From: Rhizophagus irregularis
Taxonomy: Eukaryota; Glomeromycota; Glomeromycetes; Glomerales; Glomeraceae
Direction: 5' to 3'
Length of the DNA: 64,000 bases
Assembly: GCF_026210795.1 (NCBI RefSeq)
Contig: NC_089429.1
Location: 6,047,001 to 6,111,000 of the forward strand
The first letter of the stretch is position 1. Each line of letters starts with the position of its first letter. The translations under genes and the position numbers were made by a program. Shown here piece by piece: positions 9,421 through 20,574 of this stretch. A model generated the notes under the pieces. It searched no databases. It was not told the DNA's origin and was given only the letters and a program-made list of their open reading frames with translations.

Positions 9421-10618
9421 AAAAATTTACGATCTAAATAGTAATCGAAATGACCTCAAAAAAAAGATTGTTCTAGTTTACTCCGACATCTAAACAACGA
9501 TTTGATTTTTTCTCCCGTTTTAGATTTATTGAAAGTAGTTAATTTCTTATATAAAATCAATAAACTTAATTTGGGAGTTCAAAGAAAATAGTTTGTGTCA
9601 GACTATAAATTTTAAAATATGTTTCTATTAATTTATAATAGTTTTAAAATTAGGTGATCATAACAATGGCTTTTTTCGAAAGTACTTTAATTTTGTTCTA
9701 CAGTACAATAGTTTGGTAGATCATCAAATATATAACGTTTGACATGTATTTCTTTTTTTTTTAATATAAATTACTATTTTTGTTCAGTTCAAACAAATTA
9801 GAATTTTTTATTTTCTAAGAATTAATTTGAAACGTAGTACACTTAATAATTAATAAATTTTCTTCAGTCCCTTTTAAAGAAAAGGAATCCTTTAAATTTT
9901 CAAAGCATGAAAGCATGAAAGATACAAAATATTGTATGTTTGAAACAGTAAATGAGAGAAAATGTGTTATGTGTATCATGCGTTTAATATCCGACTAGTA
10001 TTAAGTTGACAAAATAAGCAATTTCATAGTTTTCATCATTGTTTCCAGTTTTAGAATAATATTCTGACATCGTTTGTAACATATTATTATTGTTATCATT
10101 GTAGACGCACTCATTGCATGCATGACAAACATTTTAAACTGCGGTTTATTTTTCGATTAGTCAAAATATTTACGGAGAATCCGGATTGTTATGATACATA
10201 TACGGTATACCCGAGTTACATGTAGTGTTTCAACTTGACAAAGAATAAAGGTTAAACTATATATACATATTGTTCATTTCCAGTGACACAGGAGAAAATT
10301 TTACAAAAATTAATTAAATAAACAAACTTCTTATTTCTGTCTAATGCATATATGAATAAAATCATGATCGGGTGGTACAGTAAATATTCCTTAATCATGT
10401 GACACCGTGGTAAATATTTTTACTTTACGTAATAAAAGATGAATGAATTCCTAACGCAAGGATGACTCTCGAATAATAATTGAAGAATCTAGATTTAATG
10501 AATTAGTAAATTCGACCATGTTATCTCACATACGATAGAAATATACTTCTGTAAATATTGTTCTAGGGCTGTACAATTTGTAGTTCATATCAGGCATGTG
10601 ACAATTGTGACATGTCAT
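9421..10618. other. Intergenic, AT-rich
   Basis: I see no gene, repeat family or structured element that can be supported here. There is a short local repeat AAAGCATG at about 9900. Confidence 0.5.
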
Positions 10619-10810
10619 TTAGATCATATGTATTTTCACTATATCTGATATTGGCTGAATTGCGCTAGCTATTGCGCTCATTTGGGGCAGTGACAATACT
10701 GAACTCGCGATAAGTAATAAAAGATCTAGATCTTGTGTGTTTTTACGCCTTTGAAAGTATGCTCTAACTTGGTACTGAATTGGTTGGATCGAATCAATTA
10801 AATTAGACAT
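10619..10810 (-). CDS. Hypothetical small protein, 63 aa
   Basis: Unrecognised. It begins MSNLIDSIQPIQYQVRAYF, has a basic patch (QRRKNTQ) and then a hydrophobic segment at about residues 28-55 (DLLLLIASSVLSLP and SAIASAIQPISDIV) that could be one membrane helix or an amphipathic pair. A TATAAAAAG sequence lies about 50 bp upstream of the ATG on the same strand, a plausible core promoter. Base composition is a little richer in GC than its surroundings. It could be a chance frame. Confidence 0.35.
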   Translation of the reverse strand: MSNLIDSIQPIQYQVRAYFQRRKNTQDLDLLLLIASSVLSLPQMSAIASAIQPISDIVKIHMI

Positions 10811-11278
10811 AAACGGAGATGATAATAATTCACCAATTTTTCATGCAAAGACTCTTTTTATACTAACGGTTTCAAAGATCGTTTAGTTAAAAGTTGGAAA
10901 AAAAAACTTACTTTAATATAAATTTAGTATTCCAAATTTGAAATCACATGATGCTCGTATAGTTAGTTATAGGACAATCAATAACTGATAAAAAACATTA
11001 CGTCACTATACAATAAATATATTATACTGATACGCTTCATGTAATTTTATGCTGCAATCGAACCGGCTTTAGATTTATTGCAAAAAAATCATTGGAAATT
11101 TATTTTGAAGCATAACTTTCTCGAAATTACAGTACCAATCTTATCCGGATATCACATATTATTCTTTATTATGCAAATATCTCATATTTAATCACTATTA
11201 CATATTCAGAATATCATATATACAAAGGAGAAAAGCAGAAAGAAAAAAAAAAGAAATTTATGTACAATAAAACAAAAA

Positions 11279-13133
11279 TTATTGATTTTTCGCCCAATAT
11301 TCTTTTCTTGCCTCGAATAAACTCGGGGAATAATCTCCTGACCTTGCAATGCTAAAGTTTTTAAAGGCATTACCATTAGGACGAGAACTTTTTGCAACAC
11401 GTCCGTCAAAATCTAAAACTTCATTTTCCAGACGAGTTGGATTATTTATACCATCTATGGTTTTGCTTTGTTCCCCTTTAAATAACTCAAGTTTCAAATG
11501 ACCATTTGATTTATTAATGCCAACAACCTAACAAAATTAAGAATTAATATAAAATATAACACTGAATAAGAATTATTAAGTAGTTACTAACCTTCAAATC
11601 CATCAAAACTGTTATCCCAATGTTTTTAAATTGTCGTTTATATTTTAATGTATCGTTCAGTCTAATGATCTGTGCTTTGGCCATTTCGGGAAGAGAAATC
11701 TTTGCGGAATCACTAAAATCACAATTTAATTAATATTGTAAAAAGTATTTATACATTTACGTTATATATAATATTTACCCTGCAACTTGTTTCTTTCCTA
11801 ATTTTCCCCAAAGTCCGAGTCCCCACTCTTGTTCATAATCATCACTCTATTGAATGATAATAATGACGTTAAAATTAATAAATAACAACTGAAATAAATA
11901 AATAAACAATCACCTTCCAATTCTTGGGAACTTTGGTCTTAAAATTTTCAAGATTATCCCATTGTGTATCGACTCCATATGAAGTATTATATCCATATCT
12001 AACGCTCGTTTGGAACCACCATCGAGCATCTTTGAAAGAATCTGAAAGCCAAAAATCAAATCGAGGACAAACTTTATTTGGATCAAGTTCTTTAACCGGT
12101 TCAGATACACCCGGCATATAAAGTTCTTTTCCCGCGGCCGTATATTCTCGTTCAATTCTTGGAGTGTCAATAGGTTCTCCATTATCGCTCGCAATTGGTA
12201 CTAATTCGCAATTCGGTATAAGTTTCAAGAGACGACTTTTTTGTTCATCCGAAAACTTATTGTATACTTGAAAATTAAAAAGTGACTATTCAAATATTAA
12301 CGATTTAATTCTTTTTAACAATCAGAAAAAAAAAGATGGATAATAATAAATATAATTACTTTCAATTGTTTCTTAGCGACCATGGATTTGGGATCTGAGA
12401 ATAATTTTTGAAGATAATCCACATCTTTTTTTTTCATCCAAGGTTGCCTAGTAAACATCCTTTCTTGATAGTCATGATATTCTGGAAACGGCTCTCTGGG
12501 AACTTCAAAGAGTTGTGCTTTGATCTTTTCCCATTTTTCTTGAACAATTGAATCAGTTTCATCAATATTCATCGTATCAGAACCATCATATTTTGGGATA
12601 TTGCTCGAAGAAGTGGCCATACTCAATTTTTCATTAAACAGACTTTTAAGAGACATGAAACTAGCACTTGGTGCGTCTGACATGAAACTAGTGCTTGGCG
12701 CGTCTGACATGAAACTAGTACTTGGCGCGTCTGACATGAAACTAGCGCTTGGCACGACTGACATGAAACTAGTGCTTGGCGCGACTTCTATATTATCTTC
12801 GTAATACGGTTCAATAACTTTGTTTTTCCCTTTGTTACTTCTTTTGATAGTTTCTGATTCCTGACTGTCATTATATGGAATAACATCCATTTTCATTTCT
12901 TCTATTTGTTGTTGTTTTTCATCTTCATTGCGAACCTTTTTACTTTTATGAACGGGAGAAAAAGATTTTGCACGTTTTTTATATAATGAAAATGCAGGTT
13001 GAGTTTCTTTATTATATTCAGGGTAAACTTCTTGAAAAGCTGCTTCTTTTAATAGTTGTTCGTCTTTGCGTTTAATGCGAGTTGACCTTCTAACTGAAGT
13101 AGAACTTTTAGTATTATTTCTTTTTTTCGGCAT
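11279..13133 (-). CDS. Asx-homology (ASXH)-like nuclear protein, 5 exons, 517 aa
   Basis: Exons 12360-13133, 11914-12255, 11779-11846, 11592-11712 and 11279-11527 join in frame at GT-AG borders. The start MPKKRNNTKSS is preferred over an upstream in-frame Met. Residues 1-70 are basic and serine-rich (RRSTRIKRK), likely nuclear targeting. Residues 118-162 are five 9-residue repeats (APSTSFMSD). Residues 238-274 (YLQKLFSDPKS ... SDEQKSRLLKLIPNC) resemble the ASXH/DEUBAD pattern 'LL.DPKS ... L....Q..LL.LLP'. Further on, AKISLPEMAKAQIIRLNDTL followed by KYKRQFKN matches the conserved region after ASXH in fungal proteins. Such proteins act in chromatin, in animals with BAP1-type deubiquitinases. 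The spacing between the two ASXH halves depends on the intron-1 acceptor; the in-frame choice (12256) makes it short, so that exon edge is the least certain. Confidence 0.7.
12648..12782 (-). repeat. Coding minisatellite, 27 bp x 5
   Basis: Five in-frame 27-bp units inside exon 1 of the ASXH-like gene encode near-identical APSTSFMSD nonapeptides. High similarity between units suggests recent slippage and length variation between strains. Confidence 0.85.
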
Positions 13134-14467
13134 TTTTAAAGAATAGTTTTGTCTGTGAGAAAAAAATATAAAGTTCATTATTTATGAATGTGCGTGGTAA
13201 TTAAGAAAAACACGAAAATAAGTTAAATTGTCATAATTGGAAATAAATCATGAGTGCCCGAATCGATCTTTGATGTAAAAGTATAGATTTTTGATTTCGT
13301 ACGACCAGTCTTCTATATTTTTGTAGTTAGTACCATCAAAGATGACCTATTAAGATTTAAGATAGATATCGTGGCATTCTTGAAAAGCAATAAAGGTATA
13401 TATTTAATTTTACTATTAATTGTATGAAGAACTATCCTCAAAGTCGATACTTTTGTCTCATGCTCCCTGGGTAACGGAATAACTAAATTATATCGTTTGT
13501 CAAATAAAATACGGTAAATGTAATTTGACTATCACGATTGTTCTTGAAAAAAGCAAATAATTAGGCAATTTACCAGGTACCCAATAATAATGTCCATGTG
13601 GTTAACAAATTCTTATAATAAATATATCTTAGCCATTTTTAATTAAGTTCCAAAATTAGCAATAATATAATATTAATTTAATTATATTAACTTTTCATTT
13701 AATTAATTTAACTAACTTCCAAATTTAGCAATATATTAACTTTATTTTTTTAATTAACTGATACTTAATTACATCAACTTTTTATTAACACTTTTAATTA
13801 TATTAACTTTTTTTTTTAATGATTAGCAATAACTTTTATTAGACTACAAGAACATATATTGCCACCCGGCATACATTAATGCATGCTAAATAATGAGATC
13901 AATTGGATGTATGCGATCTATTATTTTAAATCTATCTATATCTTTCAAATTTCAATTATGTATTTTCAAGTTATTTTTAGATCTTCCATCATTTTTGCTT
14001 TTATCCCAGCCCTAATTAACAAGCGGTTGTTAAATTGCAAAAAATATTTCCTTATTTTTTGGGACTCTGTTTGCCTTCAGGTCTTTTTCAATATCATTTT
14101 CGATAGTAACATCTTTAAAATTGTCTTTATTTAACTGTCACGTTCACGTGTTTTCACGAAGATCATCCCGTGTAGTACCATTCTAGCAAAGGAGGTAAGT
14201 CGAATTGACTTGGCGAAGGAGGATGTTAAATAAATTGTCGATGAGAATAAATTGAATTGACTTGGCGAAGGAGGTTTTTATTTTCAGTTGGATAATCTTG
14301 GAATGATATCATGATTTCACTTTGAATCTTATTTCCATCAACCTAGCAGAAAGGATTGCTTCTATATCTATACCTCAGCGGCCTAGGTGATGGAGAAGGT
14401 GAGAAGCCAACAATTTAATTTTAAAGTACGAATATTTTATTTTATTTTATTTTTACACATTTTTTTT
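13134..14467. other. Intergenic, AT-rich with weak coding remnants
   Basis: 13600-13860 is a low-complexity ATTAATTTAATTATATTAAC tract. On the minus strand near 14050-14130 a short coding-like run (ENDIEKDLKANRVPKNKEI) ends in stops and matches nothing I recognise. No intact gene. Confidence 0.4.
14202..14274. repeat. Perfect 21-bp direct repeat
   Basis: GAATTGACTTGGCGAAGGAG plus a following G occurs at 14202-14222 and 14254-14274, 52 bp apart. A shorter relative (AAAGGAGGTAAGT) precedes the first copy. Possibly the edge of a decayed tandem array. Confidence 0.6.
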
Positions 14468-15475
14468 TTACTCACTTAAAATCACATCGCTCATGTACAC
14501 ATGAATTCCTTTCTCTTGTAAGAACATAAAATGATGCTTACTCAACCCAGAAGACCCAAAGAAAAGAGAGGAGTCATAAAAAGAAAGAAAGGAATATCCA
14601 TTGAGTAGCAAAATCATAGTTTTGACTGTAATTCGCGTTAGTCCTTTGATCCATGTATTAAACTGAGTATCGTTCCAATTCGAATCTTTTTTCTGTTGGA
14701 TTTCTTTAAATCCATTTGAAGATCCATTTGTTATTCCAGTTGTTTGTCCTAACGGTTGAATAATTGTCCAGTGAATTAGTAACAAATTTGTTGCTACATA
14801 ATTTGTTTACGGAAAAAAAAAAATTGATTTTTTTAATTGAAAAAAATTCAAGAGGAAATTGCTAACAAATTACCAATTCATTTGCGGAAACCCTGATCAC
14901 ACTTTTTCCAACAACATCTGTCACGACGGAAGAAGTGATCCTTTGCAAGATTATCATCATTGATTACGTCAGTGTAATCAGGAACTAATTACTCATTGTT
15001 TAACTGAATAGTATCATTCATACCCTTAGTTTTTTGGCCAGTTAAAGGCTTAATAAGAGCCTTCCCGATCTTCGCTCTACCGGAGGGAATTTTAGTTAAC
15101 ATGTGACCTTGAATTTCTTTTAATTGATGTTGAATCTTGGTTTTTGAGCTTGTTCTATCCAGCCTGGAAATAATGTTAGCCAAAGTACCTCCTTACTACC
15201 TATACTCAAAATTAATTCGTCAAGTTTTGGTCGGCTCGTTCTAATTTGCTCGGTTTTTTTGATCAGATAAATTTGTTGTATCTCATTGACACATTATACA
15301 CACGCCAAAACATACTTAACCGACGTAATTCTGCGAATTTGATATCATTCTCTCCTTTAAGGCGTTCTTTCCTCAATTTCGAGCGAAGTTTTGCAGTTTG
15401 AGCTGGATTGAGATTAGCCTTCTGATGGGCATTTTGATCACGTAAATATGTAGTCGCAATAGCATAAGATTCCAT
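14468..15475 (-). pseudogene. Unrecognised decayed gene pieces
   Basis: Three minus-strand frames (14468-14785, 14989-15183, 15263-15475) carry coding-like, lysine-rich protein (KLRSKLRKERLKGENDIKF; KIPSGRAKIGKALIKPL; GLTRITVKTMILLLNGYSF) separated by stops and possible intron remnants. They lie in the same strand and order after the RFC1 fragment but do not clearly match RFC1, so they may belong to a second broken gene. I do not recognise them. Confidence 0.35.
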
Positions 15476-15589
15476 TCTTATCTACCAACTATACGGTATC
15501 TCAGTACGACATTGCATCAGCAGCTTTTTACAAAAGAAATTTAACCTTTCATGAGCAAGTTCAATATCAAAATTGGCGAGTTCGTCCAA

Positions 15590-15972
15590 ATCCTGTTGGT
15601 TGAATTTGTAAATTCTCTCTTGTTGCAATTGTAATAAATTCTTGATCTGACTCACTTCACCTCATGACAGGTGATATCGTCGCAGATGCAAACTGAGAAT
15701 TGAATTAGTTTCTTATTACCAGCAAGTATACCATCTACTTCATCCATTATGATATGTATTTCCTTTATCGACATATTTTTTTTCTTTTTGCTATTTGACA
15801 ATGACTCAAAAATTTTTTTTGTTAACCTCAATCTTTTGAGTAATTGTATAATCAATCGGGAGAACCAGAAATTTAACGATGCAGCCATTCATTCTTTGCT
15901 CTTAAATTTGAGACCTTTATCTCACTCGCTAAGCCATCTTTCCAAATCTTTCACGAAATTCTGATTACCATT
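15590..15972 (-). pseudogene. RFC1: Replication factor C large subunit (RFC1) pseudogene fragment
   Basis: Minus-strand translation shows, in order, NGNQNFVKDLERWLSE (the RFC1 'GN....L..WL..W' segment before the P-loop), a region where the P-loop should be but is lost, KKIFESLSN (RFC1 'SLSN'), then IHIIMDEVDGI, the Walker B/DEVDG signature of RFC1, then a decayed sensor-1 region (VCICDD). A frameshift follows, then SQIKNLLQLQQERIYKF, like the RFC1 'SQIK' helix. RFC1 loads PCNA clamps during replication and is essential, so a functional copy must be elsewhere. Several stops, frameshifts and the missing Walker A make this copy non-functional. A basic Lys/Ser/Thr-rich run on the same strand at 17225-17465 may be its N-terminal region, but that is uncertain. 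Confidence 0.65.
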
Positions 15973-16298
15973 GTTTTAGATGATGCAAGTAGAACGATCA
16001 CGGTAATTGCATCAGAAAGTTTTACAATAGGAGCTTATTGGAGGCATTATAATAGCACGATTACTAGAAGGTATATACTGCTTTTTTCGTCCACGTTTCG
16101 TTTTCTCGAGAGATCAAGTGATCTTGATTCTTTTTCTAATACAAAGTTGTCATCAACATCAATCCTTGTTTTTAGGCTTTTTTTTTGTTATTGCTTCTGA
16201 TGTTGCTTCTGTGGTTTAGTTGTGAATAAACCGGGTTTCTGATGTAAAAATTCTATATAATAAACTAAAATTCTTGCAAGTTTTTGGGTGAAGAACCA

Positions 16299-16845
16299 TG
16301 CCCATTATTTGTGGGCATTGTTTAAATATCATTTTTGATATCATTTAAATTCTATACATAAATAGTTTAATATTAAATGAAAATAGATTAATTTTGTCTA
16401 ATTATTTTTATATTTCTAACATCGACCTTTCCACTTTTCCAAACTTTCTCAGAGAAAATCTAAAATTATTATTCGAAAAATGTTTCTAAGCCTTCTACTG
16501 AAAATTCAAATGAGAGTTCTCGTAAGGTTATTAGAGATAAATCGCCCACAACTTAAGTGCCCATTATTTATGAGCATTTGTTTAGATATTATTTTTGATA
16601 TTATTTAAAATTCTATACAATAAATAAATAAATATATATATATATATATATATCTTTAGTGATCTAATTTTGTCTAATTGTTTTTTATATTTCCAACATC
16701 GACCTTTCCACTTTTCTAAAAACACCTCCAAACTTCTCAGAGAAAATCTAAATTATTATTCGAAAAATATTTCTAAGCTACTGAGAATTCAAATGTAATT
16801 CTCGTAAAGTTATTAGAGATAAATCGCTCATATCTTAAAGTGTTA
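16299..16845. repeat. Tandem duplication, two copies of about 265 bp
   Basis: The segment starting TGCCCATTATTTGTGGGCAT at about 16299 is repeated from about 16559. Shared words run the whole length: ACATCGACCTTTCCACTTTT, CTCAGAGAAAATCTAAA, TATTAGAGATAAATCGC. The second copy holds an expanded (TA)n at about 16634-16652. No gene seen inside. Confidence 0.8.
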
Positions 16846-17492
16846 ATAATTTTTATCGGCATAAAATTACCGATTTAGCTGGTTTATAATTTATAATTGG
16901 ATATAATTGCTGATTTCATGTTGCTCTTTAGGATCTGGTATAACTGCTAGTGTGAGAATATTGTAGGCTTGAAGAGTAAATAACGGCGTATATTACACCG
17001 ACAGAATCCATTCTTAATTTACATTAATATTATTAATATTGGTTCGTCTCCTACTTTGGTTTTTTTGATTAAGTGACATATTGGTAGGAAGTAAAGAATT
17101 TAAAGCAGAGAAGTAGAAGCTTATCATCGTCTGAGCCCTGGCTAAATTGGAATTAATTAAGAATATTTAATCGTGGTAATTCATAAACCTAAATGCTTCA
17201 GGAAACTTTTGTTTAAAATTTCACCAACAGTACGTCAACGTCACTTCGTCCCTTTCTTAGGCATACGCGACTTCCCGGTAGTCGGCTTTTGACAGTTGTA
17301 GATTTGAGAATCGTCTTGATAGGTGACGATTTGCTAGTCGACTTATTGGTCTTGTCACAATGTCATTCGGCTCATTTCTTGAATCTTTCTACAAGATCGC
17401 TTTTTTTGGGGGGATCTTTGGGATTAAGCCAACTAGCACGATTCGCAAAGTATAAATTTTGGTGCAGTGATGTTCTTGGAATCTTCCAATAA

Positions 17493-18992
17493 AAATTAGA
17501 TTATCAAGCGTGTATACATATGTGTAACTTAAATCTTACATTGCTATAATGAACCAGCAAAATCTACAACTACTACTAACTACTACCTTGACGCTAAAAT
17601 AGAAAAATATTAATATAGTATAAATATTCCTTTTAACAGTAACATATAATTAATCAAATTTTCGCAATAGTTATTAAACATCCTTTTTGTTTTGACATAT
17701 TCAACCATTTTTAGAATGGGGTGAATCCGCGAGAAATCAGGTCACTTTTTCCTTTTACTGCTATTTATGAAAGAATAATGTTGCTAGTCTGAACTCCTCT
17801 AAATCAGAATCCTTGCTAGAATTGACGACTTTTTACTTGATTTATTATTTAATTATATGAAAATAATATTGGATACGACATAAAATGGACCTGTAACGTG
17901 TATTTCATGATTTGAGGCTTCGTTGTGTATTTACAAGTAAGTTAACTTTTCTTTAAATTTTGTTGGTATTTAATCCTAATTATTCATATTATTTATGGAT
18001 TATTATAATACAAGATAACTCTACCAAGATTTGATAATTACTATATTTGCTTTAATTTCTAAATTATACTTTAGATCTTACTTAACATCTTTGAACTACT
18101 ACTTACAGCAACTAATACTTTTAAATGGAACGACTTCAATATGACATTTTTATTTATGAATCTTTGGATAATTGATCCGCGATTAAGATCCAGGAAATTA
18201 CTCATTTGGCACAACAATCAGTTTAAAACTCGTTTTCTTTAACTAATCAATCACCAATGTTTAAAAATGATGAATGATGACGCGAAACACAAAATGATAT
18301 TTAAAGCGTCCTAAGATAAGGAGGTTAGGTATATTTTTTTTGTATATGTACTATATGAAGACAGAAAAAGAGTTATTTATTAACACTTATTTTTTTTTTT
18401 TAATCTTAATAGAAACTATATATTATTAACGATAAACGATCACATGAGCGACTGGCACGTTTGGTGTATTATATGGGAGTGCGTGATTTCGCACGATGTC
18501 AATTCTATTCAGTTTTTAATTATACTATTATGTGAATTTTAAATTTAATTTTTTTATTTTTTATTTATTTTTTTTGTCAATGTTAATTTTATTTTATAAA
18601 TCGTAATAAATAGCATCTGATTAGATATTTTTTATTTAGAAAACGGACTATTGCTATCTGTGATAATTCTGTCTGAATTATCGGACCGATTTGAAATCTC
18701 CAAATTTTAATGTAGAAAAAACAAAGTTACGAATTACGTAGTAATGCAATTCACTATAGCGGAAATTTGAATTTATTTATTATATTATGATGGGCTTTCA
18801 AGTGGATCCGCACTTCAAACATTTTTCCAATAATTGAGTATGAGTATTCCCAGTGAATTTTGGCTTTAATCCAGGAATCATATCATTAATCGATGAATGA
18901 TCATGGGTCTGTTATAATAAGGACGTTCTCCAACTGACATCATCCAAATTATCTATCACACCAAAGATATAAATGCCAGAAGCTTGAGTTTT
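17493..18992. other. Intergenic, no gene recognised
   Basis: AT-rich. A plus-strand coding-like run near 18126-18270 (YDIFIYESLDN, then SAIKIQEITHLAQQSV) is broken by in-frame stops and is probably a relic of an unknown gene. Nothing else can be supported. Confidence 0.4.
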
Positions 18993-19790
18993 TCACTTCC
19001 TTTCTTCCTTTGAAAATTCCAGGAACAAAAAACGGTACGATCCAAAAATTCCTTTTGAATTCGTTTTAAATGGCCTGATATGAGTGATCCTTGCATTCAA
19101 CTTGTTTCTACCATATTCAATTAAGATATTACTTCCATGCAGATGACCGTAAATAATAAGACCAAGATCATGGATTTTAAATAATTCTGACGAGATTGAC
19201 CATAAGAGATCAACAATGTCTTTCCAATAAAGAAATTCTTCATGAGATTCAAGAAAGGAATATATGCCTCCCTTGTAGTAATTTCTAAAAACAAACATTG
19301 GATATGTTGTCCCTAGTGATACCAAAGCTATCCGCAAGTGTACTATGATGTAGGCATTTATTTATTAAAACTATAGTTTAATAAATAATTAAAAACTAAT
19401 AACAAAAAATTTAAATACTTACTTGTTAATAAAATGATCAATGAGTTCCCTAATATTATTTAATCGTTTAAGTATGACTTCTATCGGTCCACTACGAGTC
19501 CATATCCTTGCGGCATCATCTCTTACCCGAAATAGACCTTTCATCCACATAGCGGAATATATTGATATATTATGGAAATAATTCCTTATTTTATAAGGTT
19601 AAATTGAGAGAAATCAATCCACTCGATAATGTCCATGCTTTCTTTGACATTTTGTTGAATGTGTCTGATCAAGATCAATTTTGCTAGACCAATTTTTAAA
19701 ATTTTCTATCAAATATGCAACATCGTAGTTTACGCACTTCTATCACAGTTTGAACATATTCTATTCAAATCAACTGTCCAATATGTCATT
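18993..19790 (-). pseudogene. Protein kinase pseudogene (expanded Glomeromycotina family)
   Basis: Reading down the minus strand: a decayed zinc-ribbon-like CSNC, a linker (IENFKNWSSKID), then LIRHIQQNVKESMDIIEWI with FSQFNLIK before a stop, a frameshift to SAMWMKGLFRVRDDAARIWT with GPIEVILKRL (glycine loop and VAIK-like lysine), an intron with a GTAAGT donor, and a second exon (18993-19337) with YWKDIVDLLWSISSELFKIH and IIYGHLHGSNILIEY. In active relatives the latter reads HGDLHGGN; here the catalytic-loop Asp is replaced by His. There is no DFG/DVGL equivalent and the frame ends early. A dead copy. Confidence 0.8.
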
Positions 19791-20289
19791 ATAACCTGAA
19801 TGGCGAGTAAAGAAGGAAATGTGTAAAAAAGAAATAGTTCACTTTTTTATTTATTGAAAATATCAAAATTAATTATATGGTAGATCAGTGTGATGACGTA
19901 AATTTTTTTTTATTGATGATCGGACTTCGATAAATAAAAAAATCAATAAGAAATAATCACAGGGCCACTATGTGGTGATAACAAGTCCCAACGTAGTGCT
20001 GTGACCTTAGTAAAATGGTATCACATATGCAGTGATTTATATTTAGCGATCCGAATAATAAACAGTAAGAAGTTTTAAGTATTTATTAATCTATTAGTTC
20101 TTATAACTATCAAACTATTTAGCACTGTGAGATATTTTTAATTACTTTTGGACGTTAACTGAAACTTTAGATGTAAATTCTCACGTAATCATCAAAAACT
20201 ATATCTGATATATGCATAACTTTAAAAACTTGCCATGATCAGTTGGTGCATTTAAACCCATAATATCGCTTTTTGATTTTTTTACTAAT

Positions 20290-20574
20290 GTCTTCAATTT
20301 TCATTTTATATTTCTTCAATAATTTCTGATGCAGATGTGGATCTTCATCTCAACTCCTTTTCATCAAATTGACGTAACATTGTATTTCTGGACGTTCACC
20401 TTTACAAATGTTCAAATTAAGCTGAAGATAATGTTTTAAATAGTGGAACTCCAGACGTAATTTCAACTTTTTCTGTTTTGAAGATTTTGGTGTATCAACT
20501 AATGAGCAAGAGTATGCGCGATATTTGTTCAAGGAGCATTTAATAAATAATTTAATATAAAATAGTTCAACCAA
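20290..20574 (-). pseudogene. Protein kinase C-lobe fragment
   Basis: NLNICKGERPEIQCYVNLMK followed by RS, a stop in place of the usual Cys-Trp, then DEDP and, in another frame, SASEIIEEI. This is the terminal 'ICKGERPEI...Y..LMK.CWD.DP..RP.A.EI' segment of the fungal kinase family. It is separate from the kinase pseudogene at 19 kb because it lies upstream of that gene's N-terminus. A shorter homologue survives at 52.9 kb in the duplicate arm. Confidence 0.7.

Noticed and set aside
10619-10810. A second CaaX-type micro-gene
   Set aside because: Small and possibly promoter-associated, but the C-terminus (IVKIHMI) has no Cys.
12601-12804. Plus-strand frame MKLVLGASD repeats
   Set aside because: Antisense shadow of the coding nonapeptide minisatellite in the ASXH-like gene.
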